Assembly (NCBI GenBank): GCA_963666965.1
Contig: OY762939.1
Location: 992,001-1,056,000 of the forward strand
Reading direction: 5' to 3'
DNA: 64,000 nucleotides
DNA from: Proruminimicrobium sp963666965
Lineage (GTDB): Bacteria; Elusimicrobiota; Endomicrobiia; Endomicrobiales; Endomicrobiaceae
Part shown: positions 25,802 to 34,449 of the stretch, piece by piece
How positions within the stretch are numbered: position 1 is the stretch's first letter
How the letters are laid out: each line of letters starts with the position of its first letter
The notes under the pieces: generated by a model
What the model saw: only the letters and a program-made list of their open reading frames with translations
Told to the model about the DNA's origin: nothing
Database searches by the model: none
Translations under genes and position numbers: made by a program

Positions 25802-25843
25802 AAAAACACGGCTTTAATAATTAATATAAAGCCGCGTTTTTTT
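25802..25843 (-). terminator. Terminator of the lysine operon, between dapL and folK
   Basis: Stem AAAAACaCGGCTTTA (25802-25816) pairs with TAAAGCCGcGTTTTT (25827-25841), with a single A-C mismatch and a 10-base loop. On the minus strand the stem is followed by TTTTTATTT. It lies 19 bases after the dapL stop and ends 9 bases before the folK start codon. Confidence 0.85.
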
Positions 25844-25861
25844 ATAAATTTATAAATATTT

Positions 25862-27025
25862 TTACCATTTTAACTTTGCAATTCTTTCCAGTGCTTCTTT
25901 TGTTCTTTCAACAGAAACAGTAAGAGCAAATCTGACATATCCCTCTCCGGATACACCCATGCCGTTGCCTGGCGTGCATACTATTGCGCATTCATCAAGA
26001 AGTTTTCCGACCGTCTGGGCCGAAGTGTAACCGTTAGGTATTTTTGCCCATACATAAAAAGTGGCTCTAGGTTTTGTAATCTGCCAGCCTAGTTTTGTCA
26101 AACCTTCACAGAGAAGGTCTCTTCTTTCTTTATAAAGTTTTCTCATTTCTTCAACACATTGCTGAGAAGAAGTAAGGGCGCATATTCCGGCTTCCTGAAC
26201 TGCCTGAAAAGCTCCTGAATCGTAATTATCTTTTACTTTTGCTATGCCTGCTACAACTTCTTTATTTCCGCATACCCATCCTATTCTCCAGCCGGTCATG
26301 TTGTATGTCTTAGAAAGAGAATGAAATTCAACGCCGACTTCTTTTGCTCCCGGTATTTCAAGAAAACTCAAAGGTTTTTCTTCATAATACATTTCAGAAT
26401 ACGCGTTATCGTAAGCTACGATTATGTTATTTTTTTTCGCAAATTCAACTAATTTTACAAGAAATTCTCTCGGAGCTGTCGCCGAGGTCGGATTATTAGG
26501 ATAATTTATAAATATTATTTTTGCTTTTTTAACGATATCCTGAGGTATTGCGTCTAAATCCGGAAGGAATTTGTTTTTTTCAAGCAAAGGCATAAAATAA
26601 GGAACACCGTCGGTAAATATTGTTCCTGTATTGTAAACAGGATAACCTGGTTCAGGTATCAAAACAACGTCGCCGGGATTTATAAATCCCAAATGCATAT
26701 GGCCTATTCCTTCCTTTGAACCTATCAAAGCGCATATTTCATTATCGGCGTTAACTTCGACGTTAAATCTTGACTTATACCAATCTGAAATGGCTTTTCT
26801 GAAAGAAATCATTCCTGCACCGAAAGGATACTGGTGGTTTGCTGATTTTTCAAGCGCCTTTTGACCGGCTTTTATTATATGGTCCGGCGTAGGCATATCA
26901 GGATCGCCGACTCCGAAAGCGATAATATCAGCACCTCTTGCTATAGCCTCTTTTTTCTTTCTGTCTATTTCAATAAAAAGATACGGCGGCAATTTTTTTA
27001 ACTTATCGTTGTACTTGATTTCCAT
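25862..27025 (-). CDS. dapL: LL-diaminopimelate aminotransferase (DapL-type)
   Basis: Class I/II PLP aminotransferase of 387 residues. It has GVGDPDMPTPDHI, GSKEGIGHMHLGF, PEPGYPVYNTGT, INYPNNPTSATA and SLSKTYNMTGWRIGW, which holds the PLP Lys. Strong resemblance to the second DapL class and its place at the end of a lysA-dapF-dapA-dapB operon indicate the direct conversion of tetrahydrodipicolinate to LL-diaminopimelate, bypassing succinylated intermediates. I chose the ATG at 27025, 7 bases after AGGAG; a TTG at 27031 is too close to that site. A general aspartate/alanine aminotransferase is a less likely alternative. Confidence 0.88.
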   Translation of the reverse strand: MEIKYNDKLKKLPPYLFIEIDRKKKEAIARGADIIAFGVGDPDMPTPDHIIKAGQKALEKSANHQYPFGAGMISFRKAISDWYKSRFNVEVNADNEICALIGSKEGIGHMHLGFINPGDVVLIPEPGYPVYNTGTIFTDGVPYFMPLLEKNKFLPDLDAIPQDIVKKAKIIFINYPNNPTSATAPREFLVKLVEFAKKNNIIVAYDNAYSEMYYEEKPLSFLEIPGAKEVGVEFHSLSKTYNMTGWRIGWVCGNKEVVAGIAKVKDNYDSGAFQAVQEAGICALTSSQQCVEEMRKLYKERRDLLCEGLTKLGWQITKPRATFYVWAKIPNGYTSAQTVGKLLDECAIVCTPGNGMGVSGEGYVRFALTVSVERTKEALERIAKLKW

Positions 27026-27050
27026 TCGCAATCTCCTGTTGCTGTTATTA

Positions 27051-27827
27051 TTATTTAAGGCCTAAAACATCTAACATGTCATACAGACCGGGTTTTTTAT
27101 CCTCGAGCCATTTACTTGCCTTTACGGCTCCGGATGCAAGATTTTCTCTGGAATGAGCTCTGTGCGTTATTTCTATTCTTTCTCCGAGCCCTGCAAAATA
27201 AATTGTATGGTCGCCGACTATATCTCCGCATCTTACGGCGTGTATTCCTATCTCTTCCTGCGTTCTTTCTGCCCCTATACCATGTCTTCCGTATACTCCG
27301 TGTTTTTTCATGTCTCTTCCGAGTCCTTTTGCTACCGCTTCGGCTAGACGCAGCGCCGTTCCTGACGGAGCGTCTTTTTTCTTGTTGTGGTGAAATTCAA
27401 CTATTTCAACTTCATAATTAGGTATTTTTTTTGCAAGCTGTTCAACCATATCGATAAGTATATTGATTCCGACGGACATGTTTGGAGAAAACATAACAGG
27501 TATTATTTTTGAAGCTTTTGAGATTTCTTCTTTTTGTTCATCGGAAAGGCCTGTCGTTCCTATAACCATTTTTGCATTTTTCTTTACGGCAGTTCTTAAA
27601 ACATTTATTGTGTTTGAAGCAACAGTAAAGTCAACGAGTACATCTCCGGGGTTTACTAGCTTTTCCAAATCCGAAATTTTTGTTATCTGAGGATTACCCG
27701 TTCCTATGGCTGGGCTTGAATCAATTTCTACTGCTCCAGTTATGCGTATATTGGGATCTGCTTTTGCTATATTTATTATTGAACGGCCCATTCTTCCGTC
27801 TGCGCCGCAGACGATCATATTAATCAT
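27051..27827 (-). CDS. dapB: 4-hydroxy-tetrahydrodipicolinate reductase
   Basis: Second enzyme after dapA in the lysine/diaminopimelate pathway, 258 residues. It has the N-terminal nucleotide motif MIVCGADGRMGRSI, VLVDFTVASNTINVL, VIGTTGLSDEQKEEI, VEIVEFHHNKKKDAPSGTAL with the catalytic His and Lys, and a RAHSRENLASGAVKA segment. The ATG at 27827 has an AAAGGGG ribosome binding site. An open frame extends further upstream into dapA but lacks homology. It lies 11 bases after the dapA stop. Confidence 0.95.
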   Translation of the reverse strand: MINMIVCGADGRMGRSIINIAKADPNIRITGAVEIDSSPAIGTGNPQITKISDLEKLVNPGDVLVDFTVASNTINVLRTAVKKNAKMVIGTTGLSDEQKEEISKASKIIPVMFSPNMSVGINILIDMVEQLAKKIPNYEVEIVEFHHNKKKDAPSGTALRLAEAVAKGLGRDMKKHGVYGRHGIGAERTQEEIGIHAVRCGDIVGDHTIYFAGLGERIEITHRAHSRENLASGAVKASKWLEDKKPGLYDMLDVLGLK

Positions 27828-27838
27828 AAATAACCCCT

Positions 27839-28714
27839 TTACTTTATAAGGCCGTAAGCTTTTAAAGCATCGGCAAGTTTCTCTCTGTTTGCTTTTTGCA
27901 TTTCGCACATCGGAAGTCTCAATTCGTCGGAGCATAAACCCATCATGCCCATGGCTGTTTTTACCGGGATAGGATTAGTCTCTATAAACATCATTTTTAC
28001 AAGCTGGAATAATTTAAAATGCAGCTCTCTTGCTTTATTAAAATCTTCGTTAAGCATTGCATTAACTAAACCGGAAACGTCTTTAGGCACAATATTTGAC
28101 AGAACAGATATTACTCCTCTGCCTCCTATTGCCATCAAAGGCAAAGTTAGAGAATCATCTCCGCAAAGCATGCATAAATCAGGACATAAAAGTCTTATCT
28201 GAGACATTTGGTCCAAAGATCCGGATGCTTCTTTAATTGCGACTATATTTTTACAGTCGTCATTAAGTCTTTTAACTGTTGCAGGTTCAATGTTTACGGC
28301 AGTTCTGCCCTGTATATTGTATAGAATTACCGGAATTTTCAATGAATTTGCAATTTCTCTGAAATGGAGGTATAACCCCTGCTGAGTAGGTTTATTATAA
28401 TAGGGGGAAACAAGCAAAACAGCGTCGCAGCCGACTTCTTCGGCATGTTTTGAAAGCCTGATTGCTTCGGCGGTAGAGTTAGATCCCGTTCCTGCTATTA
28501 CTTTAATTCTTTTTTTTGCAAATTTAACGGCCATTTCTATTACTTTGTCATGTTCTTCATGAGACAAAGTCGCTGACTCTCCGGTAGTACCGCAAGGGAT
28601 TATTCCCGTGATTCCGCCGGCTATCTGCATTTCTATCAATTTTTCAAAAGCATCAAAATCAACTTTGTTATTTTTAAATGGTGTTACTAACGCTGTGTAC
28701 GAACCTGAAAACAT
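27839..28714 (-). CDS. dapA: 4-hydroxy-tetrahydrodipicolinate synthase
   Basis: Condenses pyruvate with aspartate semialdehyde, 291 residues. Motifs: GSYTALVTPFKNNKVDFDAF at the N terminus, GTTGESATLSHEEH, VSPYYNKPTQQGLYLHF with the catalytic Tyr, LYNIQGRTAVNIEP, and AIKEASGSLDQMSQIR with the Schiff-base Lys. The ATG is preceded by AAGGAG. It is in the middle of the lysine operon, 60 bases after dapF. Confidence 0.96.
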   Translation of the reverse strand: MFSGSYTALVTPFKNNKVDFDAFEKLIEMQIAGGITGIIPCGTTGESATLSHEEHDKVIEMAVKFAKKRIKVIAGTGSNSTAEAIRLSKHAEEVGCDAVLLVSPYYNKPTQQGLYLHFREIANSLKIPVILYNIQGRTAVNIEPATVKRLNDDCKNIVAIKEASGSLDQMSQIRLLCPDLCMLCGDDSLTLPLMAIGGRGVISVLSNIVPKDVSGLVNAMLNEDFNKARELHFKLFQLVKMMFIETNPIPVKTAMGMMGLCSDELRLPMCEMQKANREKLADALKAYGLIK

Positions 28715-28774
28715 ACAATCTCCTTAAACAAACGAATTTAATTACTATATTACACATAATTTTTAAGATAAAAA

Positions 28775-29590
28775 TCAAACCGAAACTGAACCTTTGAAAG
28801 CAACTATCGCCGGACCTTCAAGAAAGACATTTGAAATTTTTGAATTTTCAAACGAACAGGTCACGGTAAGATTATCTTTGCCGCGTGTAATTATTTTAAC
28901 AGGCAAAGAAACTTTTTTCTTTATTGCCGAAATTATAGACGAAGCAGTTACGCCTGTTCCGCATGCGAGAGTTTCGTCTTCAACGCCTCTTTCATAAGTT
29001 CTTACAAGAATCGTGTTGTCTTTTGAAATCTGCACAAAATTCACATTTGTTCCGGCCGGAGCGAATTTGTCATGATATCTTATCAGTCTTCCGTATTTTA
29101 CAACGTCAATTTGCTCAACATCATCCACAAATATTACCGCGTGAGGAACCCCCGTGTTTAAACACGATACTTCAAACTGTCTGCCGTCTGCTTCCAGCTT
29201 TATATCAAGCATCAAATCTTTCGGGTCATATAAAGCAAGGTTTACCACGGATTCCGATTTTATCTCAGCTGTTATAAGACCGGCATCTGTTTCAAATGTC
29301 ATGTTTTTGCCGACAATTGAAAGTTCGTAAGCAAATCGTGCTATAGATCTGCCTCCGTTGCCGCACATGCTGGCGTGAGAACCGTCTGAATTATAATATC
29401 TCATTTTGAAATCGGCTTTTTGGCTTTTTTCAAGCAGAATCAAGCCGTCGCCGCCGATTGCATATCTTCTGTCACAAAGTTTTAAAGCAAGTTTAGGCTG
29501 TTCGCTTAACGGAACAATTTCAGTTCTATTGTCTATCAAAACAAAATCATTGCCTGCCGCCGTCAATTTATAAAAATTAATAGTTTTCAT
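28775..29590 (-). CDS. dapF: Diaminopimelate epimerase
   Basis: Converts LL- to meso-diaminopimelate, the form used in peptidoglycan and for lysine, 271 residues. The two catalytic cysteines are in SMCGNGGRSIARF (about residues 75-87) and LACGTGVTASS (about 210-220). YKLTAAGNDFVLIDN opens the protein and ERGVEDETLACG precedes the second site. The gene overlaps the lysA stop by 4 bases, so the two are translationally coupled. Confidence 0.96.
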   Translation of the reverse strand: MKTINFYKLTAAGNDFVLIDNRTEIVPLSEQPKLALKLCDRRYAIGGDGLILLEKSQKADFKMRYYNSDGSHASMCGNGGRSIARFAYELSIVGKNMTFETDAGLITAEIKSESVVNLALYDPKDLMLDIKLEADGRQFEVSCLNTGVPHAVIFVDDVEQIDVVKYGRLIRYHDKFAPAGTNVNFVQISKDNTILVRTYERGVEDETLACGTGVTASSIISAIKKKVSLPVKIITRGKDNLTVTCSFENSKISNVFLEGPAIVAFKGSVSV

Positions 29591-30840
29591 TTTGTTTTTC
29601 CCAAATTTTCTTCAAGTCTGAGCAAATCTTCATATTCATCTCTTCTTCTTATATGTATAATTTTTTTGCCGTCTATTATCATTCCTCTGGATCTTTTTCT
29701 TGAATTATACTGCGATGACATCGCTGAGCCGTAAGCTCCTATGCATTCAACAGCTATAAATTCTCCCTGTTCAAGAAGGGGAAATTTTCTGTCTTTAGCT
29801 ATAAAATCTCCGCTTTCACATATAGGGCCTACTATATCCATAATTACAGGTTTTTTTGCAGTTTTCTTAACAGGCAGAATATTGTGATAAGCTTCATACA
29901 AAGTAGGTCTGATCAGATCGTTCATGGCTATGTCGCATATCAAGAATGTTTTATTTCCAGACTTTTTTCTGTAAATTACCTGTCCTATTAAAATTCCGGT
30001 ATCGCCTATAATTGATCTTCCGGGCTCCACTATAAGAGTTTTATTTTTATATTTGCCGAATACAGACATTACGGCCTTTTTTAACTCGGCCGGTTTTGGC
30101 GGCTTTTGAGATTTTTCATATTTTATTCCGAGACCGCCGCCTATATCTATATACTTTAAAATAATATTTTTTTCTTCCAATTTGTCTATGAGCTTTGAAA
30201 TTTTTACGGCCGCGAGTCTGTAAGGTTCAATTTTTAAAATTTGTGAGCCTATATGTGTATCTATTCCTACTATTTCAATATTTTTCATTTTGGAAGCAGA
30301 TATATACATTTCAAAAGCATCTTCATATTTGATGCCGAATTTTGTTCCGTGTTTGCCGGTTGCTATATATTTATGCGTATCAGGATCGACATTCGGGTTG
30401 ACTCTGAATGAAATCCTTGCCTTTTTACCGAGATCTCCGGCTATTTTATTTATAGCTTCAAGCTCTTCATAAGATTCAACGTTAAACATAAGAATACCGC
30501 TTTGCAGCGCATAAGTTATTTCTTCGCTTGTTTTTCCGACGCCGGAATATACTATTTTTTCAGGGTTTATTCCTGCCCGGAGAGCTTTAAAGAGTTCTCC
30601 TGCTGATACGATATCTGCACCTGCTCCGAGTTTTGCCAGTATAGCAAGCAGTGTTTGATTGGGATTTGCCTTTACGGCGTAACAAACTATCCCGTCGCTG
30701 AAAGCTTTCTTATAATTTATAAAATTGTTTACAATAAGTTTTTTTGAATAAATGTACGCGGGCGTACCACAGAGTTTTGCCAGTTTTGATACAGATATTC
30801 CTTCTATAAACAATTCATTTTTTATGTATTTTATTGACAT
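29587..30840 (-). CDS. lysA: Diaminopimelate decarboxylase
   Basis: Last enzyme of lysine synthesis: decarboxylates meso-diaminopimelate. 417 residues, fold-III PLP enzyme. CYAVKANPNQTLL holds the PLP Lys; RVNPNVDPDTHKYIATG, HIGSQILKIEPY, IDIGGGLGIKYE and the substrate-site segment VGPICESGDF are present. I use the ATG at 30840 with TTGGAGG upstream; the TTG at 30852 overlaps that site. First gene of the operon lysA-dapF-dapA-dapB-dapL, driven by the promoter at 30866-30895. Confidence 0.95.
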   Translation of the reverse strand: MSIKYIKNELFIEGISVSKLAKLCGTPAYIYSKKLIVNNFINYKKAFSDGIVCYAVKANPNQTLLAILAKLGAGADIVSAGELFKALRAGINPEKIVYSGVGKTSEEITYALQSGILMFNVESYEELEAINKIAGDLGKKARISFRVNPNVDPDTHKYIATGKHGTKFGIKYEDAFEMYISASKMKNIEIVGIDTHIGSQILKIEPYRLAAVKISKLIDKLEEKNIILKYIDIGGGLGIKYEKSQKPPKPAELKKAVMSVFGKYKNKTLIVEPGRSIIGDTGILIGQVIYRKKSGNKTFLICDIAMNDLIRPTLYEAYHNILPVKKTAKKPVIMDIVGPICESGDFIAKDRKFPLLEQGEFIAVECIGAYGSAMSSQYNSRKRSRGMIIDGKKIIHIRRRDEYEDLLRLEENLGKTK

Positions 30841-30865
30841 CTTATCCTCCAAAATTTATCTTGAG

Positions 30866-30895
30866 ATAATATCAAATATGAGGAGTTAGTGTCAA
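30866..30895 (-). promoter_or_regulatory. Promoter of the lysine operon
   Basis: On the minus strand TTGACA (30895-30890), an 18-base spacer and TATTAT (30871-30866) with an extended -10 TGa (30874-30872). The predicted start near 30859 leaves a leader of about 20 bases carrying the GGAGG site, too short for a lysine riboswitch. Confidence 0.7.
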
Positions 30896-30902
30896 TTGAC
30901 GG

Positions 30903-30936
30903 AAAAACCGCCTGTTTTTAGAACAGGCGGTTTTTT
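30903..30936 (-). terminator. Terminator of the Spy-like gene
   Basis: A perfect 14-base stem with ACCGCCTGTT/AACAGGCGGT core (30903-30916 with 30922-30935) and a 5-base loop. T runs flank it on both strands. It lies 10 bases after the stop codon of the minus-strand Spy-like gene and isolates that gene from lysA. Confidence 0.9.
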
Positions 30937-30946
30937 ATAAGTTCAA

Positions 30947-31468
30947 TTATTCTTCTTCCGGAGGTCTTGGCGGATGCATTTCTTTGTCCATTTTATTTCG
31001 TGGCGGCTTCATTTCTTTCATTTTTGATCTTTTTGCCTCAAGTTTGTCAAATTGTTCTTTTGTGAGTATTTTTCTCATTTCTATTATGACATTTGTTCTT
31101 TCTGCAGCTATGGTTCCGGCAATTTCTTTTATGCTGTTTTTTAAAGAATCAAGATTTGCCGGTTCGTAATTCTCTTTCGCGAGTTCATTTCTCAAATCTT
31201 CTCTTTTTTCTTTCATTTGTTTTTTTAGATCATCAATTTTGCTTTTGTGGTTTGTTTTCAGGTCGTCGAGCTTTATTTTTTGTTCAGGTGTTACTTTTAA
31301 ATCCGCCATCATTTTTTCTTCCATTTTGTTTCTTTCTTTGCACATTTTGCAAATTTTTCCCTTTTGTCCTTTTTCCGTGCAGTGCGGACACTCAGCAGCG
31401 GCAACGTTTGAAAGGTAAAAAGGAAGAATCATCAAAGAAACCAGAAAAATCTTTCTGAAATGAGTCAT
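30947..31468 (-). CDS. Spy/CpxP-like periplasmic protein with CxxC pairs
   Basis: Exported protein of 173 residues. The signal peptide (residues 1-25, VSLMILPFYLSNVAAA) is followed by two CxxC pairs (Cys 27/30 and 40/43) in the first 20 mature residues, and then a charged helical hairpin typical of Spy/CpxP: KVTPEQKIKLDDLK and a later ILTKEQFDKLEAKR, both like the LTxxQ motif. The tail is Pro/Met-rich. Family members are periplasmic chaperones or envelope-stress sensors that bind metals or misfolded proteins. The CxxC pairs suggest metal binding. AAGGAG precedes the ATG. It is divergent from htpX. Confidence 0.78.
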   Translation of the reverse strand: MTHFRKIFLVSLMILPFYLSNVAAAECPHCTEKGQKGKICKMCKERNKMEEKMMADLKVTPEQKIKLDDLKTNHKSKIDDLKKQMKEKREDLRNELAKENYEPANLDSLKNSIKEIAGTIAAERTNVIIEMRKILTKEQFDKLEAKRSKMKEMKPPRNKMDKEMHPPRPPEEE

Positions 31469-31488
31469 AACATATCTCCTTTTAATAA

Positions 31489-31517
31489 AATATATTTATT
31501 AGACTTAGCGCTGTTAA
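31489..31517 (-). promoter_or_regulatory. Promoter of the Spy-like gene
   Basis: On the minus strand TTAACA (31517-31512), 17-base spacer, TATATT (31494-31489). It lies back to back with the htpX promoter. A 9-base direct repeat (TGTTAAAAA at 31512, TGTTACAAC at 31521) covers the -35 boxes of both. Confidence 0.5.
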
Positions 31518-31522
31518 AAATG

Positions 31523-31552
31523 TTACAACAAAGTCTTTAATTTTTGTATAAT
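31523..31552 (+). promoter_or_regulatory. Promoter of htpX
   Basis: TTACAA (31523-31528), 18-base spacer, TATAAT (31547-31552), placing the start about 25 bases before the htpX ATG. The -35 box lies in the TGTTA direct repeat shared with the divergent Spy-like promoter. Confidence 0.55.
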
Positions 31553-31582
31553 AATATAAATTTTTAACGGAGAGTTTCAACA

Positions 31583-32443
31583 ATGAATACTTTTAAAACT
31601 TTTTTGCTCTTGTTTGTCCTCACTTTAATATTGATATTGGCCGGAAGTATTATAGGCGGTAAACAGGGAATGATTATAGGATTTATTATTGCTGTCGCGC
31701 TGAATTTTACTTCCTATTGGTTTTCGGATAAAATTGTTTTGAGTATGTACGGAGCAAAAGAAGTTTCGCAAACTTCAGAACCAAAGATGTATGCTGTGTT
31801 GCAGGAACTTGCTGCTGAAGCTCAGATTCCTGTTCCTAAACTCTACTATGTAAATACTCCTATGCCTAACGCTTTTGCAACCGGCAGAGATCCCGAGCAT
31901 GCAGTTATAGCTGTTACGGACGGAATTTTAAACTTATTAGATGAAAGAGAATTAAGGGGAGTCATAGCTCATGAGATGTCTCATATAAAAAACAGGGATA
32001 TTTTAATAGGATGCGTGGCTGCGACAGTTGCCGGAGCAATAATGATTATTGCAAGATTTGCTTTCTTTTTCGGAGGAAGAGATGAGAGAAATCCTGTTGC
32101 CGGAATTTTATTTATGATACTTGCTCCTATAGCTGCGACTCTAATTCAGATGGCAATATCTCGTTCCAGAGAATATATTGCCGATGAAACGGGAGGCGCA
32201 ATATCAAAAGATCCGCTTGCTCTTGCAAATGCTTTGAGAAAACTTGCCATGGGTAATTCAAAATTAAACAATAAAGTCAGTCCTCAGTCGGCCCACATGT
32301 TCATAGTTTCTCCGTTTTCGGCAAAAAATGCCGCAAATTTATTTTCGACGCATCCGCCTGTAGAAGAGAGAATAAAAAGGCTTGAACATATGGCAAATGC
32401 CGCAAATGAAAATAAATATAAAATACCAAAGGTGATATATTAA
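31583..32443 (+). CDS. htpX: Membrane-bound zinc protease HtpX
   Basis: M48-family endopeptidase of 286 residues that degrades damaged membrane proteins. Two N-terminal membrane segments are followed by PMPNAFATGRD and the zinc motif HEMSH (residues 130-134). Two further hydrophobic segments follow, then SRSREYIADETGG with the third zinc ligand, and FSTHPPVEERIKRLE at the C terminus. It is divergent from the Spy-like gene, which fits a shared envelope-stress role. rlmN follows after 4 bases. Confidence 0.95.
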   Translation: MNTFKTFLLLFVLTLILILAGSIIGGKQGMIIGFIIAVALNFTSYWFSDKIVLSMYGAKEVSQTSEPKMYAVLQELAAEAQIPVPKLYYVNTPMPNAFATGRDPEHAVIAVTDGILNLLDERELRGVIAHEMSHIKNRDILIGCVAATVAGAIMIIARFAFFFGGRDERNPVAGILFMILAPIAATLIQMAISRSREYIADETGGAISKDPLALANALRKLAMGNSKLNNKVSPQSAHMFIVSPFSAKNAANLFSTHPPVEERIKRLEHMANAANENKYKIPKVIY

Positions 32444-32447
32444 ATTA

Positions 32448-33500
32448 ATGAAAACTTTAAAAAAAACTTTTATACTGGACATCGAACCGAAAAAACTTTA
32501 TTCTGTTTTAAAACCTTTTGTTGCAGAGGATTACAGAGTTAAACAGATCATAGAATGGCTTTATGTAAAGAAAGCAACTTCGTTTGAAAATTTTTCAAAC
32601 CTGCCTAAAGATATAAGAGGCAATCTTGAATCCTCTTTTTCGGTGAGAAGTTTTAAAAATGTCACAAAGCATAAATCAATGCTTGACGGGACGATAAGAT
32701 ATAATTTTAAAACATATGATTCACACGGAATATACGCAGTTTATCTTCCGTCAGAATCAGGAAAGACCGTTTGTATTTCAACGCAGATAGGATGTCCTGT
32801 GTCGTGTAAATTTTGTTCATCGGGGAAAGTCAGATACGTAAGAAATCTTTCAAGAGGGGAAATACTGGAACAGATTCTCCATATAGAAAATGATACCGGC
32901 GAAAGAATTTCCGGAGTTTTGTTTATGGGTATGGGAGAGCCGCTGTTAAATTATAAAAATTTGACTTCGGCTATTGAAAGCATAATATCTAAAAATGAAT
33001 TAAATATAGGCAAAAGACATATAACAGTTTCATCCGTCGGAATTATTCCGGTTGTAAAAGAACTGGCAAACGCGATGTACGGTACGAGGTTTGCTTTGTC
33101 TCTTCATGCCAGTGACGATAAACAGAGAAAAAAAATTATTCCTAATAATTTTGACGCTACTATAGCTGATTTGCTTTCAGCGTGCAGATATTATCTTAAA
33201 AAAACAAATTCCAGAGTAACTATAGAATATATAATGCTTAAAGATTTTAACGACACTTCGGCAGATGCCCACAGGCTTTCCAGGCTTATGAGAAATGCCG
33301 AACTTATAAACCCGTCGGTTCAGGTAAATCTTATACCGTATAATCAGACAAACCAGAACGACTGTAAAATGCCTGACCAAGTCACAATTTTGAATTTTAA
33401 AAAAATATTGAAATTAAACGGTTTAAACGTTAACTTAAGGCAGCCCAAAGGATTGGATATCGGCGCCGCGTGCGGACAGCTTGGTTATGTTGCCGATTGA
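32448..33500 (+). CDS. rlmN: 23S rRNA (adenine-2503-C2)-methyltransferase RlmN
   Basis: Radical SAM enzyme of 350 residues methylating C2 of A2503 in 23S rRNA and of A37 in some tRNAs. The 4Fe-4S motif CPVSCKFC is at residues 116-123. LFMGMGEPLLNYKN, TVSSVGIIP and SLHASDDKQRKKI are conserved, and the resolving Cys lies near the C terminus in GAACGQL. It starts 4 bases after htpX. Its end runs into the patatin gene's upstream region (25 bases before the patatin ATG). Confidence 0.95.
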   Translation: MKTLKKTFILDIEPKKLYSVLKPFVAEDYRVKQIIEWLYVKKATSFENFSNLPKDIRGNLESSFSVRSFKNVTKHKSMLDGTIRYNFKTYDSHGIYAVYLPSESGKTVCISTQIGCPVSCKFCSSGKVRYVRNLSRGEILEQILHIENDTGERISGVLFMGMGEPLLNYKNLTSAIESIISKNELNIGKRHITVSSVGIIPVVKELANAMYGTRFALSLHASDDKQRKKIIPNNFDATIADLLSACRYYLKKTNSRVTIEYIMLKDFNDTSADAHRLSRLMRNAELINPSVQVNLIPYNQTNQNDCKMPDQVTILNFKKILKLNGLNVNLRQPKGLDIGAACGQLGYVAD

Positions 33501-33525
33501 TTTTTATTATTACAAAGGATCTAAA

Positions 33526-34449
33526 ATGAAAAAAGCTATAGCATTGGGCGGAGGCGGAGCAAGAGGTTTGGCTCATTTGGGGATATTAAGGGTTTTTGAA
33601 GAAAACGGGATATCTTTTGATATGATCGCCGGAACTTCAATGGGGTCTGTCATCGGAGCCCTTTATGCAATAGACCAGGATGTTGATAAAATACAAAAAA
33701 CATTAAAAAATTATTTGTTCAATAATATGTTTTCAAAACTGAGCATGGAGAAACTTCAGGGGGATGTTCAGGTACCGTCAGCAAAGAGTCTTATAAGAAA
33801 AGCAAGACAGTTTGTAAAATACGGAGATCAGGATAATTCAAATTCTTTTTTTGCAAATTCAATGCTTGAGGAAATGATTAACACCATGATACCTGATATT
33901 GATATAAAAGATACAAAAATTCCGCTGGCATGCGTTGCTACCGATATAACAAACGGCAAAGAAAAAATATTTACAAAAGGACCTTTAAGAAAAATAGTGT
34001 TGGCGTCTACCTCAATTCCGGGCGTTTTTGCGCCTGTAAATATAGACGGTATCTGGTATACGGACGGAGCTCATGTAAACGTTACGCCCGTTTCGGTTGC
34101 AAGGCTTATGGGAGCTGATTTTGTAGTTGCTTCAGATGTTAAAAGTAAATTAAAAATACTTGAGAGCGTTCCTACCAATTCAAGAGATATAATGAACAGG
34201 TGTAATTTTATCGCAAATCATCTTTTTTATGAGATACTTATAAAGGAAGCCGACGTTATTATCGAGCCGAATATAAAGCAGATTTCGTGGTCCGAATTTA
34301 ATAAATTCAATTTAATGGTAAATGAAGGGGAAAAGGAAGCAAAACTTAAACTTGATGAGGTTCGCCGCAAGATATCCAAACTCAATTCGCCTGTATCAAA
34401 ATGCAGAAGAATGCTTAAAAATATTTTAAGATCGGCTGCTATTTACTGA
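33526..34449 (+). CDS. Patatin-like phospholipase
   Basis: Lipid acyl hydrolase of 307 residues. The oxyanion loop GGGGARG (residues 8-14), nucleophile elbow GTSMG with Ser 38, and the Asp of the dyad in DGAH (Asp 180) are all present. It resembles the RssA/NTE-type bacterial patatins; the substrate is unknown. No signal peptide. I begin at the ATG 33526 with AAAGGA upstream; an earlier frame from 33481 lies within rlmN. Its last 7 bases overlap the convergent oxidase gene. Confidence 0.88.
   Translation: MKKAIALGGGGARGLAHLGILRVFEENGISFDMIAGTSMGSVIGALYAIDQDVDKIQKTLKNYLFNNMFSKLSMEKLQGDVQVPSAKSLIRKARQFVKYGDQDNSNSFFANSMLEEMINTMIPDIDIKDTKIPLACVATDITNGKEKIFTKGPLRKIVLASTSIPGVFAPVNIDGIWYTDGAHVNVTPVSVARLMGADFVVASDVKSKLKILESVPTNSRDIMNRCNFIANHLFYEILIKEADVIIEPNIKQISWSEFNKFNLMVNEGEKEAKLKLDEVRRKISKLNSPVSKCRRMLKNILRSAAIY

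Noticed and set aside
30841..30902. Lysine riboswitch before lysA
   Set aside because: The promoter leaves a leader of about 20 bases, too short for an L-box.
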